The position numbers were made by a program, and so were the translations under genes. From Isochrysis galbana (taxonomy: Eukaryota > Haptophyta > Isochrysidales > Isochrysidaceae), in NCBI GenBank assembly GCA_018136815.1, contig CM030931.1, positions 9,114,989 through 9,178,988 on the forward strand: a DNA stretch of 64,000 nucleotides. Direction: 5' to 3'. Under the pieces are notes generated by a model. It had not been told where the DNA came from. It saw nothing but the letters and a program-made list of their open reading frames with translations, and made no database searches. Of this stretch, positions 40,416-50,520 are shown piece by piece (position 1 is the stretch's first letter; every line of letters starts with the position of its first letter).

Positions 40416-41240
40416 ATGGCGTTCGGCTTCACGTGCTGCGCGCTGGGTCTGCTCGCACGAGCCGCACCGCCGCGTATGCAGATGCGCGAGCAGGCCTCTG
40501 CTCTCACCTCGCTCAACACATCCAGCCTGACAGGCGCCATCGTGCCGAGCAGCAGCGGCCTCAAGGGCGCGCAGACCGCCATTGCCATGCCAGGCGGTGC
40601 GCTACGCACCTGGTCTTATCGCTCGCCAATGGTACAGCGCGTCCAGGTGGAAATCAACACCGGGGGACGGCCGCTGGATGCCGACATAGAGCTGCGTGCT
40701 GGAGCTGACCGCCTGCCATGCAAGATCCGCGCATACGCTGAAGATGGGCAGCTGAATCCCTTTCGTGCAGTGATCGAGACGCCGAGCGAGCCCAATACTG
40801 TGGCCATTTGCAATCTGGGTCAGTACTTCAAGTTTACCGCCAATGTCATCGCGGATAATGTAATTGAGCCAACAGAGGACTGCGTCACGGTCTTGAAGAC
40901 CGTTGCGGGTGCTGGGCTGCGGGCCTACAGCTTGGATCCAGCTGTTGAGAGCGTCCAGGTCTATCTTGAATCGGATGGCTGCCCGCTCAACGTGAGGATT
41001 GAGCTGCTGCAGGGGCCTGAGAACACACAGCAGGCCATTGAGCTCTATACGGAGGACGGTTCCAGTAGGCCGTTCTTCTGTGTCATCAACACGCCAGGCT
41101 CTGGCAATGTGCTGCGCATCGTGAACACAGACCCCAGCGCCTCAATTGAAGCAGCCGTAACCCCACGCACGTTTGGTCCCGGCGCGCAACCCGAAATCGA
41201 TGCCGTCCGAGAAATCATCATTCGAGAGGACTTCAGGTGA
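40416..41240 (+). CDS. Signal-bearing protein with two tandem beta domains, function unknown
   Basis: 274 residues from MAFGFTCCALGLLARAAPPR, a hydrophobic leader that could be a signal or plastid-ER peptide. Two homologous segments follow. The first, about residues 70-145, has VQRVQVEINTGGRPLDADIE and FRAVIETPSEPNTVAICNLG. The second, about 175-250, has VESVQVYLESDGCPLNVRIE and FFCVINTPGSGNVLRIVNTD. Each reads as 'VQVxxxxxGxPLxxxIEL...G...YxEDGxxxPFxxVIxTPxxxNxxxIxN', a beta-strand pattern. The open frame extends upstream to 40017 but through copia debris and a signal-less stretch, so I use 40416. I have seen similar unnamed proteins in algae; no function is established. Confidence 0.75.
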   Translation: MAFGFTCCALGLLARAAPPRMQMREQASALTSLNTSSLTGAIVPSSSGLKGAQTAIAMPGGALRTWSYRSPMVQRVQVEINTGGRPLDADIELRAGADRLPCKIRAYAEDGQLNPFRAVIETPSEPNTVAICNLGQYFKFTANVIADNVIEPTEDCVTVLKTVAGAGLRAYSLDPAVESVQVYLESDGCPLNVRIELLQGPENTQQAIELYTEDGSSRPFFCVINTPGSGNVLRIVNTDPSASIEAAVTPRTFGPGAQPEIDAVREIIIREDFR

Positions 41241-41508
41241 GAAAGCATCACCTTTTGCTCTCCGCACAGCTGCGTAGATTCTTCAGCCCAAAGTAGCGAG
41301 TCTCAAGCGACGACATAGCCCTTTTGCCACATGCAAATATTGCCGTATATCCCTTTTGCTTCGAGACGGTGCATCGGGGCCATGGTATGGGCGTGTCGAG
41401 GGCCAAAAGATCTGCACCAACATTAATCACCCCCGCTCCCCCTTCCAAACAACCTACTCCCTTAGACGGCGTTTTCTGCGCTCGGACCGCTCCGAGGGCT
41501 GGGTGCAG

Positions 41509-43032
41509 GCACAAGACCTTTTTGCGTTGGCGATCATTCTATTGGTGTGGTGGTCAATTGGAAGCGACGTCGTCGCGGTGACGGGATGGCAGCCTCCGGA
41601 CGTTTCCCAAATGCGGCTCCCGGACGCGTCCAAATGGCGAGTGCGAGACCTCCCTGCATGGTTCCCAGACCTTTCCGAGTGGCGCCTTCCCACGAGGGAC
41701 GAGCTGCACTTGCCCACAACGGCCAAATTGCACGCGCCAGACGTATCAAAGTGGCGAGAGTCGGCTGCTCCCTATCTACACGTCGAGGCCAGGCCCGATG
41801 CACGTATTTCTGATGTGTCGCGGTGGCGTTTGCCGACTGCTGCAGAACTTGGGTTGCCCAAGGCATCTGAGATACGTTTCCCGGATTTGTCAAAGCTGAA
41901 GGCGCCCGACCTTACCGGGCTGCGACTGCCGGACCAATTTTCCTGGCGGCTTCCCACTGTGGCGGAGTTTCACGTGCCAGGCGTAAATGAGATGCGGTTC
42001 CCAGACATGTCGAAGATAAAATTTCCAGACGCACCCGAAAAATGGATGCCAGATGTGTCAAAATTCAACCTACCTCAGCTGCATCTCCCGGATGCGCCAA
42101 AAGTACAGATGCCTGGACGACCCGAGGCAAAGGTTCCTGATTTTTCGAAGGTGCAGCTCAAGGCGTGGCTCGAAGATGTGAAGTTGCCTGAAGTCCCGGA
42201 AGGTAAGATATCGGAGGCGGTGCAGGCGCGACTGCCTGATTTGTCGAAGGTGAAGCTTCCTGAGTTAAGCCTTCCTGAGACGGTAAAGGAGCACTTCATG
42301 GATGCCTCACAGCTGCATGTACCGGATGCAAGTGAGATCCGCGCGCCAGAGTTGACCGATGTGGGCGCTCAACTTATGCCAGATACGGTGCCATTCGATG
42401 CCGCTCAGTCCGTGCCAACTGACATTTCTGAGCTGATGCCAAATGCACGCCTGGAAGCTGCTCAAATCACACCACCTGAAGTCTCTGAGCTTGGCGTATC
42501 TCATGGGTTGCCTGATGTAGGCTTGGAAACTGCTCAGGTAACACCGCCCGAAGTATCCGAGGCTGACGTATCTAATCTGATGCCAGATGCAGACTTGGAA
42601 GCGACTCAGGTCACATCGCCCGAAGTATCCGATCCTGGCGTATCTGAGCCGATGCCAAGTGCAGACTTTGAAGCTACTCAAGTCACACTGCCGAAAGTAT
42701 CCGAGACAACGTCAGATGGGCGCTTGGACACTGCTCAGTTCACACGTCCCGACTCATCGGAGGGGATTCTAGATTCGAGCTCTCCGGACGCTACTCATGT
42801 GGCGACGCCTTACACGTCTGAGGAAAGGCTAGACGCGAGCTCGTTGGAGGCGGTGTCTGATGTCGCCGAGGTGCAGACGTTGGATCTCTCAATGTCCGAG
42901 TCACCGGATGCTTCGGAAGCGGTGGACCATCAAGTAGTGGTGGACCATCACTCTGAGGCACATGATGAATCGTCCCTTGGCAACGATGAGCTGCCACGCA
43001 CAGATAGTTCCGGTAGTAGCCGATCGACTTAG
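41509..43032 (+). CDS. Membrane-anchored protein made of Pro-Asp repeats, unrecognised
   Basis: A final exon of 508 codons starting after the acceptor gggtgcag at 41508; the first exon was not located with confidence. It opens with one transmembrane segment (LFALAIILLVWWSIGSDVVAV). Then come about 25 copies of an 11-13-residue unit centred on PD, such as MRLPDASKWRV, ELHLPTTAKLHAPDVSKWRE, IRFPDLSKLKAPDL and MRFPDMSKIKFPDAPEK. From about residue 300 a second repeat of about 24 residues appears (MPDADLEATQVTSPEVSDPG and relatives), then an acidic Ser-rich tail. Alternating hydrophobic and P-D positions recall AHNAK-type beta repeats. It lies just downstream of the beta-domain gene on the same strand. 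No family is recognised; the repeat may bind a surface or mineral, which is speculation. Confidence 0.65.
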   Translation, partial: AQDLFALAIILLVWWSIGSDVVAVTGWQPPDVSQMRLPDASKWRVRDLPAWFPDLSEWRLPTRDELHLPTTAKLHAPDVSKWRESAAPYLHVEARPDARISDVSRWRLPTAAELGLPKASEIRFPDLSKLKAPDLTGLRLPDQFSWRLPTVAEFHVPGVNEMRFPDMSKIKFPDAPEKWMPDVSKFNLPQLHLPDAPKVQMPGRPEAKVPDFSKVQLKAWLEDVKLPEVPEGKISEAVQARLPDLSKVKLPELSLPETVKEHFMDASQLHVPDASEIRAPELTDVGAQLMPDTVPFDAAQSVPTDISELMPNARLEAAQITPPEVSELGVSHGLPDVGLETAQVTPPEVSEADVSNLMPDADLEATQVTSPEVSDPGVSEPMPSADFEATQVTLPKVSETTSDGRLDTAQFTRPDSSEGILDSSSPDATHVATPYTSEERLDASSLEAVSDVAEVQTLDLSMSESPDASEAVDHQVVVDHHSEAHDESSLGNDELPRTDSSGSSRST

Positions 43033-43397
43033 AGTGATGTCACCACTGAGCAATCTTGAGTCCGAGTAGTTGCGGGATCCTGGAGGTGCAGTCAATGAGT
43101 ATGACGCAAAAAGGATTTCGGGTATCCAACGCTGCGAAAGGCCAAGCCATTGAGAATTCTTGAGGAGGATACAGCATGCGCTACAGATATGCTAACTGAT
43201 ACTAAGGCTGAGCAGGGTGCGCTCGACATTTCGCTCCAATTGTGCTCATTCAGCCTTTTATGTGGTGAGGAGAGGACGCGATACGCGCGAGAGCTAGGTA
43301 TTGCATTCATGGAACCTGAGGCGTGTTGGCTGAAGTATGATTGAAGTCGAAGTGGAGCGGTCCAACCGATGGATTTGAGTTGATACGTGTGGGCACA

Positions 43398-43460
43398 GAG
43401 CATTCCATTCATGGAGTCGGAGCATTCCATTCATGGAGTCGGAGCATTCCATTCATGGAG
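43398..43460. repeat. Three-copy 22-bp tandem repeat
   Basis: gagcattccattcatggagt plus cg occurs at 43398-43419 and 43420-43441, with a 19-bp partial third copy at 43442-43460. Copies are identical. No function seen. Confidence 0.95.
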
Positions 43461-43737
43461 CATAAGGAGGCACAGCGGCTAATGTGTCGTTAAAGTCGGG
43501 CTCCTATAGTTGCCCGACAGCATCATGCCGACGGGTCGGGGGTGATGATATTACTTCAACTTCGAGAACTATCAGTAAACTGATAGGGTCATGGAGCGCG
43601 CCCCGCTCCCCTCCCCGCCCCACGCCGATGCTGCCGAGGACGACAACCTGCTCATGGACACGCCGCTGTCACCAAAGCGCCCGCGCTCGGACGACCCCCC
43701 CCAGCCCAGGTCCGCGTGAGACATCGCGCGCAGAGAC

Positions 43738-44134
43738 GAGGAGAAATCTTCCCCCGGTCCCACGATAAATCTTTTGGGCCTCCGGATCAACAAGAGTTTT
43801 TTTTACCCAGCCTTCCCCACCTCTATCCATGTTGACACGGATGCTGCAACTCATTCACACATTCACAAGGTCAACGGTGGAGTGGCAGTGACTGGGACTA
43901 GATGCATTCTAGAGACTCCTGATGAAACGCTTGCCCTTTGTTTCGCAGCAAATGGTGTTGAAACTGCGTGAAGTCTTTTTAAGACGTGTTTGTCGTGTCG
44001 GCAGGGCCCGCAATCCATTCGTCGCCTTGCCAGCGGCGCTTTCTTAGAGGTGGGGGAGGCTGGGTTTTAAAAAAAACTCTTGTTGATCCGGAGGCCCACA
44101 TTTTTATCGTCGGACCGGGGGAAGATTTCACCTC
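43738..44134. mobile_element. Foldback element carrying a captured gene 3' end
   Basis: Arms of about 87 bp, 43738-43824 and 44046-44134, are inverted copies at roughly 90 percent identity; both contain gcctccggatcaacaagag. The 220-bp loop holds a decayed copy of the 3' end of the Cet1-like gene: GGVAVTGTRCILETPDETLA here versus GGVAVTGAKCILQTPGELLA at 28.3 kb, with nucleotide similarity running about 10 bp past the stop codon. Capture of host sequence between inverted repeats resembles Pack-TIR elements. Confidence 0.8.
43823..43983 (+). pseudogene. Captured 3' fragment of the Cet1-like gene
   Basis: acacggatgctgcaactcat starts the match to the minus strand of about 28430, and it continues to aagtctttttaagacgt beyond the stop. 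An 8-bp insertion (about 43881-43888) shifts the frame midway: upstream of it the matching text is RMLQLIHT, downstream it is GGVAVTG. It is not expressed as a protein in any obvious way. Confidence 0.8.
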
Positions 44135-44224
44135 AACTCTCTCCTCGCTCGAATCCGAATCCGAGGCAGAGGGATGGCGACCAACCCGCCTGACAGGCCG
44201 ACCTTCGCCGCGCTCCAGCGAGAG

Positions 44225-44721
44225 CACGGCGGCCTAGTTGGGCTGTAAGTACTGATATTAGTACTGATGCATTAGTATTAGCTCCCCAGGAGCTGATATA
44301 CTGATGTTAGTGCCTAGGCTGCCAGTTCAAAAATAAAACTGAAAACAAAACTCCGGAGCGGGAACGAGCCCCCGCGAACAAGCGCAGAGGCGCGCCCGCC
44401 CGCTCCCTCCCCCCTATCTCTCTTGCTCTTGCTGCTAGCTGCCCACTGCCCACCCCCCACCACCTTGGCCTCTTGGCCTCTTCACATGCACCTGCCAACT
44501 CGTGCTCTCTGTTTGTTTGCGCTGCCCTCCCCTTTGCGCGCGCGCCACGCGTTCACGCGGTGCACGCTGAACAGCCCCAGTAAGTATAAGTATAATAATA
44601 GCGATACTAGAAGTTGTAATAGGGGTGTAAGCTGATATTAGTACTGATGTAAGTACTGATGTAAGTGTAAGCTCAAAACCACCGTAAGCTTACGGACTGA
44701 CAGCCCAACTACGCACGGCGG
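44225..44721. mobile_element. Non-autonomous hAT-like element with 8-bp target duplication
   Basis: The element is 44233-44713. Terminal repeats are cctagttgggctgt (44233-44246) and acagcccaactacg (44700-44713), 13 of 14 positions paired. The flanks are the direct repeat cacggcgg at 44225-44232 and 44714-44721. Eight-base duplication is typical of hAT transposons. Subterminal regions carry repeated gatattagtactgatg motifs at both ends, likely transposase sites. No transposase is encoded. Confidence 0.85.
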
Positions 44722-44814
44722 TGGTTAGCCCACGGCAGGAGAAGGTGAAGGCCGTGAAGGAGAAAGAGGAGGCGTGGGAGTGGGAGGCGATAGCTAGCGA
44801 GGGCGATACAGGAG

Positions 44815-45141
44815 ATGGAGAATCGCGAGGGCGCACTCGACCGCATCCGATCCGGGCGCACAGGGGGCGCCTTGGATACTATCCAGCAGCTGCGGAACGA
44901 GGTCGCTAAGCTGCGGCGGGAGCTCCGGAAGGTGCGCGAGCGAGCGGCGGAGCGCAGCGGGAGGGCGGAGGACGTTGACGTTGAGTATTTGTGCCGCTGG
45001 CCCTGGAAAAGGCGCGTGAGGAGCAGCGGCGGTTGCAGGCCGACTTCGAGTCGGCGGCGGACTGCGAGGGCGACAGAGCGACGGAGCTACGGCGGCTCCA
45101 AGCCACGCTCCAGGCTGAGCCTCTCCGAGATAAGAGTATTT
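44815..45141 (+). pseudogene. Disrupted coiled-coil ORF
   Basis: One frame begins MENREGALDRIRSGRTGG and runs into a coiled coil (TIQQLRNEVAKLRRELRKVR). After a frameshift near 44980 the helix resumes in another frame (LEKAREEQRRLQADFESAAD, then ELRRLQATLQAEPLRDKSI) to a stop at about 45139. It may be a LINE ORF1-type coiled coil or a captured host fragment. Confidence 0.5.
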
Positions 45142-45584
45142 AGGCCCGTTTTGCCGTTTTTGGGTTACGCTTCGTTGTGGGGGCTCCCGAGGGGGGTCTG
45201 GGGCCCAAAGGGCACCGAATATGTGCTAGATAGGTGATAGGTGTTTTCCCCACGGACTAAATAGACTGCCGGGTAGCCACACAAAACACCGAAGCAACAG
45301 AACTCCAGCGGTCGAAACAACACCGACGGCACAACTCAAAAGGCCTTCCTAGGACACACATCCGAGACCGGGCCCGTGGTAGTGTACCAGGGCCGTACCC
45401 CTGACACCAAAAAAAAAGGAAAGAGGGGGGGAAGGCGAGGATGCGGGGCGACGGGAGCGTAGGGCGATGACGGGCGAGGGTAGAATATACCTGAATAGCG
45501 ATAGGTGTATTGCCCTGAATCTTCAGATCTTTTTTTTTAGATCGGTGTTTTCCAGGGTTTCTGCCGCTTTACTTTGGTGTATTT

Positions 45585-46895
45585 CCTCAATCCTGACTTT
45601 TTCATTTTTACATCCTTAGAAGTTAAAATAGTGTTTGACCGCCCTAGTCAAGGCGTCAAGGGCAAGGCCAAGGCGCTGGGAATTTACCCCTGGCCAACTC
45701 AACTAAGTTTATACTTGGTTCGCATGGGGGAGGACACGCTCTATCCCCCCCCCTCCCCCCCTGATGCCATTTACTACCTCCGTTCCATTACTGAGACGTC
45801 AAGGAGGCTTAAAACAATAACGGTTAGCTAGACACTAATATTGAGGCCCCGCCAAAGATATCAGAGGGGAGAGGGTACATTGGGGCTTAACATGAACATT
45901 TTGTTTCATCTCAATAGTGTGATTCGCACCTAGCTAGGGACGAAGTTGCAATGAATGGAATTCTAATCAGTGTCCTTAAGCACATCACACATCACGGCGG
46001 TGCGGCAAATCACAAATCATACTCATTCGATCCCTCCACCTCAACGATGCGCGCCAACACAAAGCTTTAATATTGAAGAGAGCACTGAATTCCTCAGGGG
46101 GGGCATTCATGCTGAATGCTTACTCACACTTGCACAGCGGCAAGGCCACTAGCACACTTGCGGGATGCCGGATTCCGGCAGACGTCCTGCCTCCTGCCTC
46201 AGCGCCTCAGCCAGCTGATGTTCGGCTGACCTCAGCCGGATAGCGCGGGCCAACATCATACTTCTCACACAATGCCGCGTGCGCTCGCTGCCACTCCTTC
46301 CCATGCTTCGGCTCTGGCAGCCGCTCGCGCTCGTATGCTCGTATGCCACAGCAATTGCCGCCTGGCAGTTCGATGTCAAGGAGCACCGCCGCTTCTTGGA
46401 CGGTGGGGCCTCATCCTCCTCGGGCGTGCTGGGCAGCTCAGGAGGCTGCTCGGGAGAGGCAGGACGCGGGACGGCAGCGCCTCACAAAGTCGCCACCAGT
46501 GCGCCTCCCATGCTGCGGGGGCTCGGGCCCGGCTCTCGCGAGAGTGGCGGAGCGGCGAGAGCTTTCGTGGCAAGGCGATCGGTCGTCTAGCTAGGGGGCG
46601 CCAAAATCGTGTTTGATCAATACTGAAAACGTAATATTCGGACGCCTTTGGTGGGTTTGGGTGCCAGATTTTTTGGTGGTCTTTCGCCCCAGTGTACCCG
46701 CTATTCCCCTCTCAACACGAATTTTTTTTATGTCAACTTTACTGTCCCTATTTTGGCGATGCGGTTCAGTAATGGAACGGAGGTAGTATTAGCGAAAACG
46801 GCTCGTTTATTTGTCCTTGGTCCTTGGTGTGTTCGTATACGGCGGTCAAACAGCTATTTTAACTTCTATTGACCAAGTCAAGATCAAGATTGAGG
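45585..46895. mobile_element. Inverted-repeat element with GACCGCCCT ends
   Basis: The left end (45585-45645, containing agaagttaaaatagtgtttg then accgccct) is an imperfect inverted copy of the right end (46841-46895, containing ggcggtcaaacagctatttt then aacttct). Each arm is about 55-60 bp. Related ends occur at 16011-16041 and 49802-49838. The interior is largely occupied by the TA-flanked element below. Confidence 0.7.
45772..46788. mobile_element. TA-flanked inverted-repeat transposon (Tc1/mariner or Stowaway-like), non-autonomous
   Basis: Perfect 21-bp terminal inverted repeats, ctacctccgttccattactg then a (45774-45794), and the complement at 46766-46786. Both are bounded outside by the dinucleotide TA (45772-45773 and 46787-46788). 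TA duplication and the CTxCCTCCGT start are typical of Stowaway/mariner elements. The 1.0-kb interior has GC-rich frames (46272-46616) but no transposase catalytic motif. Confidence 0.85.
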
Positions 46896-47385
46896 ATTCA
46901 TCACGAAATTTTTAGATATGCTGATGAACACAACCATTTTGGACGGGGTTGCGCACAGCCATATAGCTGAGCGTACTATTGTCGGGTGAACATATTTCCC
47001 ATGTTTCCTTCCGACGTCGTCCCTCACTCCTTCCATGTAAGAGGCTAGGGTGAGGATGGCGTACGGGCAGGATCACTTGCTCAATCAGGGCGCACCAAAG
47101 ACTCCATCTTAGGTTGGATCTCATCGCGCCCAACAGAAGAATGAAACGACGCCAAATCGAGGCTGAAGGTCGGCGTGCGTGGGAGAATCACATCTAGGTT
47201 GGTCGTACATGGCAATTTTCACCTAGCAACGCGAGCCTGGGCAGCGAAGATCAGTAGGGGCGCCTGTCTTGATATCCCACGATGCGGAGACTTCTAAATT
47301 AAATGCCCACATCGATCATAGCACAGGTCGTTACTGTCTCCTGAACATGCCATTGGAAGACGTGCCAGGATAGGAGACAAGAACT
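46896..47385. other. Interval with no recognised feature
   Basis: No conserved ORF, RNA gene or repeat seen. It is the 3' flank of the glutathionyl-hydroquinone reductase gene. Confidence 0.4.
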
Positions 47386-48841
47386 TCACTCGAGGTCAGG
47401 CCCATTCCACGCAGGGATAATGCCATTGTTGTTGAGGCCTTTAAGGCAGTGCGAGGTGAAGTAGTGCATCTTGATGTGCTTCAAGTTTGTCGCCTGCTTC
47501 ACAGCCGGGATCGCGTAGCACGAGCGCACGTATGCAAGTGTGGCAGGGCAGTCCTCGACACGCTTCAGATTCGTCTTGAAGTACGTGACATAGACGGGGT
47601 CGAAACTGCGGTGCATAAGGTAGGACTGAGATGTATTGCGGGCAGAGCATTACGGAGGTGCGCGAGCTATGCCCCTCGACGCGGCCACCGCGGGAGGGCA
47701 ACAGAACGGCCATAAGCGCGGTTCACAGCTCGCCGATTCTGGTACGTCCGCCATTCATCGCCAAAAACATAGTGTCAGCAGGGAGGCTGCACGGAGATCG
47801 CCGGGAGAGCACATACCGCACAAGAGTGTGATACAGCCTGAGGTCGAGCCATGTGAAATCATCTCCGGTCAAGAACTTGCCCTTGCTCTCGGCGAGGATA
47901 TTCTCGACGCGATCGAGGGCCTCGAACACCTCTGCCACGGCTTCGTCGTAAGCGGACTGCTTCGTGGCGAAGCCTGCTCGGTACACACCATTGTTAAGCA
48001 TGGGATAGATCCAGCTATTCAGCTCCTCCAGCGCGGCTGCGTTCGCCTGTGCACGAGCGACCCCGAGGCAATCTCCAGTGAGAGGGGCCCGAGTAGCAAG
48101 AGACACACATGTCCAGGTTGGCGGCGGCGCCTCTCGACAGCAGCTTTCACCTTGGGAAAGAGGGTGGCCGGGTTTTTGGCGAGATTATTGAAGGCGTTGT
48201 CCAATAGCTTCAGAATATCCAAGCTCTCATTCGAGACGATGGTGTTCTCCTGACAGAAGCCCGTGTTGGCGCTTTGTGAACGGGCGGCACAGGGTGTTTT
48301 GCTAGTCCACGGCAAAAGCGGCTGCGCCTTTGAGCGCAGGCCGGGACCGATGGCGAGGCGGGCGGCGAGCGCGACGCACCTTTTTGCACCACAGCACCGG
48401 CGTCGAGTATTTGCCGCCAGTATCGTTGGCGAGCTCGTACACCTCGCGCAGCGTCTTGCGGTGGTTGACGAAGTCTGGAATGAGGGCGTCATCACACTCA
48501 TTTTCGCCGTAGCCGAGCTCGTTGCTCACCGGCTCGTCACCAGGGGCGCGGAACCACCAGCCAAAGTGCTCATCGTCCGGGTCATCTGGCCGCGTGCGGC
48601 GCCAGGTGGGGTGGACAATCGAGACGGAGATGGCGTCCTGGAGCCCCTTGTAGTAGAGGGCAGTGAGTGCACCCGCCGCCCAAGGGCAGCCCAGCGCAAC
48701 GTACAGGTGGTACCGCCCCGCCTCAGGCTCGAAGTAGCCGCCAGCCTCAATGGGCTGCGAGTGCCACGCGCCAGCCGTGCGCGCAAAGTTGCCCTTCTCG
48801 TCGACCTCGTCGAGGGCGGTGCGCGCGCGCTTGACGCTCAT
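47386..48841 (-). CDS. Glutathionyl-hydroquinone reductase (Xi-class GST, ECM4/YqjG family)
   Basis: Exons 48841-48380, 48249-48151, 48046-47817 and 47605-47386, all GT-AG and in phase, give 336 residues (YqjG is 328). Key features are the catalytic CPWA in VALGCPWAAGALTALYYKGL, with the active-site Cys, SIVHPTWR, TPVLWCKKENTIVSNESLDI across the first junction, SWIYPMLNNGVYRAGFATKQ, KGKFLTGDDFTWLDLRLYHT, FDPVYVTYFKTN and IKMHYFTSHC near the end. The enzyme uses glutathione to reduce glutathionyl-hydroquinones and related adducts. The start at 48841 (MSVKRARTALDE) is the first ATG of the frame; the frame is open 45 bp further but only to a GTG. Confidence 0.95.
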
Positions 48842-50023
48842 CTGCGTGGAGATCGATCGGCCCGATCGCGCACGTCCAGGGATCACGAGCGCCGAGGCAA
48901 CGGGGAGCAGAAGGCGCAGGATGGTGGCTGCGGAGAGCGGAGAGCGGCCGGCGGCTCCGAGCTTTGATCGAGCGATGGCCGAGGAGGATCCTCCCGTTTA
49001 CGTTATAGTGGACACCTTTTATGGTAAGAGTGGCACGTCGGCCGGAGAAGCGTCGGCGCGCGGAGATCCCCCGGAGGTCCGCCGGGTAACCGAGAGCAGA
49101 ATACCGTGGGGTGAGAGGTGGGGGAGGGCGCAGTTTTTGAATACATGTGCCTCCCGCGGAGAAATGTACTAGTTACACCTATCCGGTCACCATATGCGCG
49201 ATGGTGGCCGCAGCGATGGTCGCTGGCCTCGCCAGTGGCCTCGCATGCGGCCTATGGCCGCTCTGGTGAGGTTCTGCACGGCAAGGAGGTCAGCAAGCGA
49301 CCCCTCCCTCTCACCATGCTGAGGCGGTGCCGCGCTTGATGGGCCAGCCCGTCATGCGCAGCACCGTCATTTTGACAACTCGCGGCCAGCCGCGCACCGC
49401 ATGCGCGCGAGAGGCTGGCAGCAGATGCCAGCAGGGGCGAGGTGGAGGGCACAGGCGACGCGCCGGTGCGCCCGGCAGGGCTCTCTTCTACATGCCCGGG
49501 GGTAAGCGTGCCCGGGGAACGCAGGCACGCAGGCGCGCATCGCACAACGCGACCTTTGGCGCTCTTTTGTCTTTTGTGGTTGTTGTGGTCGACGTCGATT
49601 TCGCACGAGTGCGAAAAGCGAAAACGTTTTTGGGTTTGTGTGTTGGAACGGCATCGAAAATGTGTGCATATTTCTTATAAGATTCTGCACGATATACCCG
49701 CCATTACCATTACCAATAGCATACCCTAAGATTTCGTGATAAAATAACCGCCTTCCGCCTTCATCTTGACTTGTTGAATTTTCACCCTTACAAGTTAAAA
49801 GCCCTGTTTGACCGCCCTACTAGGGCGGTCAAACAGGGTTTTATTAGGGGTTAGAAAATGACCATCTCAGGGTTGAGAAAATTTGAGGATTTTTTTCGGT
49901 AGAAAGAAAGTTCCCTATCTATACACTATACACCCAACAAGCACATATCCGGGGCCCATTAGGACCAAGACCCCCCCCCTTGGGTCCCCACAACAAAAAG
50001 TAACCAAAAACTAACAAAAGACC
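48842..50023. other. Interval upstream of the reductase, weak coding signals only
   Basis: A 66-codon plus-strand frame at 48975-49172 (MAEEDPPVYVIVDTFYG...) has a donor-like gtaaga at 49024 and could be a first exon of a divergent gene. No partner exon was recognised. The remainder to 50023 has Arg/Ala-rich chance frames and the palindrome below. Confidence 0.35.
49802..49838. repeat. 18-bp palindrome from two opposed element ends
   Basis: ccctgtttgaccgcccta, a central c, then tagggcggtcaaacaggg. This is the terminal motif of the element at 45585-46895 in head-to-head arrangement, perhaps a deletion product that kept only the ends. Confidence 0.85.
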
Positions 50024-50520
50024 TCATCGATCAGCCCCTGACGGATCGAGCATGACCACGGGCTCGATATGCGATGATGCGGAAGGGAAACGATCGGCGG
50101 GAGGCGCGGCGAAGGTGCCCGGGAGTAATGGAGTGGCGGGCTGGACCACCTCCTCAGCAGACAAGGAAGGCGGGAGGACGGGCTTGGGCGAGGGCGAGCG
50201 CGACGACGGAGCGGACATGATTGGGCGGTTCGGGATGGATAGGCTGGGGCTGAGTGAGTGGAGAGGTTTGGTATTGAGGTAGTGTTGAGAACGAGGGACG
50301 AGAACGGGAACGAGAACGAGAACGAGAGCGACGAACGAAGAACGACAGACGAAAGACGGATAGAGTCCGATGGACCGACGAGATGACACCACACTCACGT
50401 CAACACTCTCCACACTTACGTATCCTTATCACGGAACTAGAGCTGACGGCCCATCCGGGAGCCCTACGGCTGGGCGGCTGGGCGGGGGTACCACGTACCA
50501 CGTTGAGAATTGTAGATGTG

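Larger units (their letters stand above)
43567..45537 (+). mobile_element. Second copy of the LINE family, gutted and invaded by other elements
   Basis: The 5' 120 bp repeats that of the first copy: the AACTATCAGT start, the hairpin at 43569-43586, and an ATG at 43591 leading in frame to MDTPLSPKRPRSDD. The 3' part from about 45340 matches the first copy's tail, including tagtg-accagggcc text, an A/G-rich tract and the end cttcagat followed by T9. Between them are an inverted-repeat element (43738-44134), a hAT-like element (44233-44713) and a disrupted coiled-coil ORF. No target duplication flanks it, so the ends may have been separated by rearrangement. Confidence 0.75.

Noticed and set aside
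43567..45537. Target site duplication for the second LINE copy
   Set aside because: The sequence before 43567 (acttcgag) does not recur after 45537 (agatcggtg), so no duplication can be claimed.
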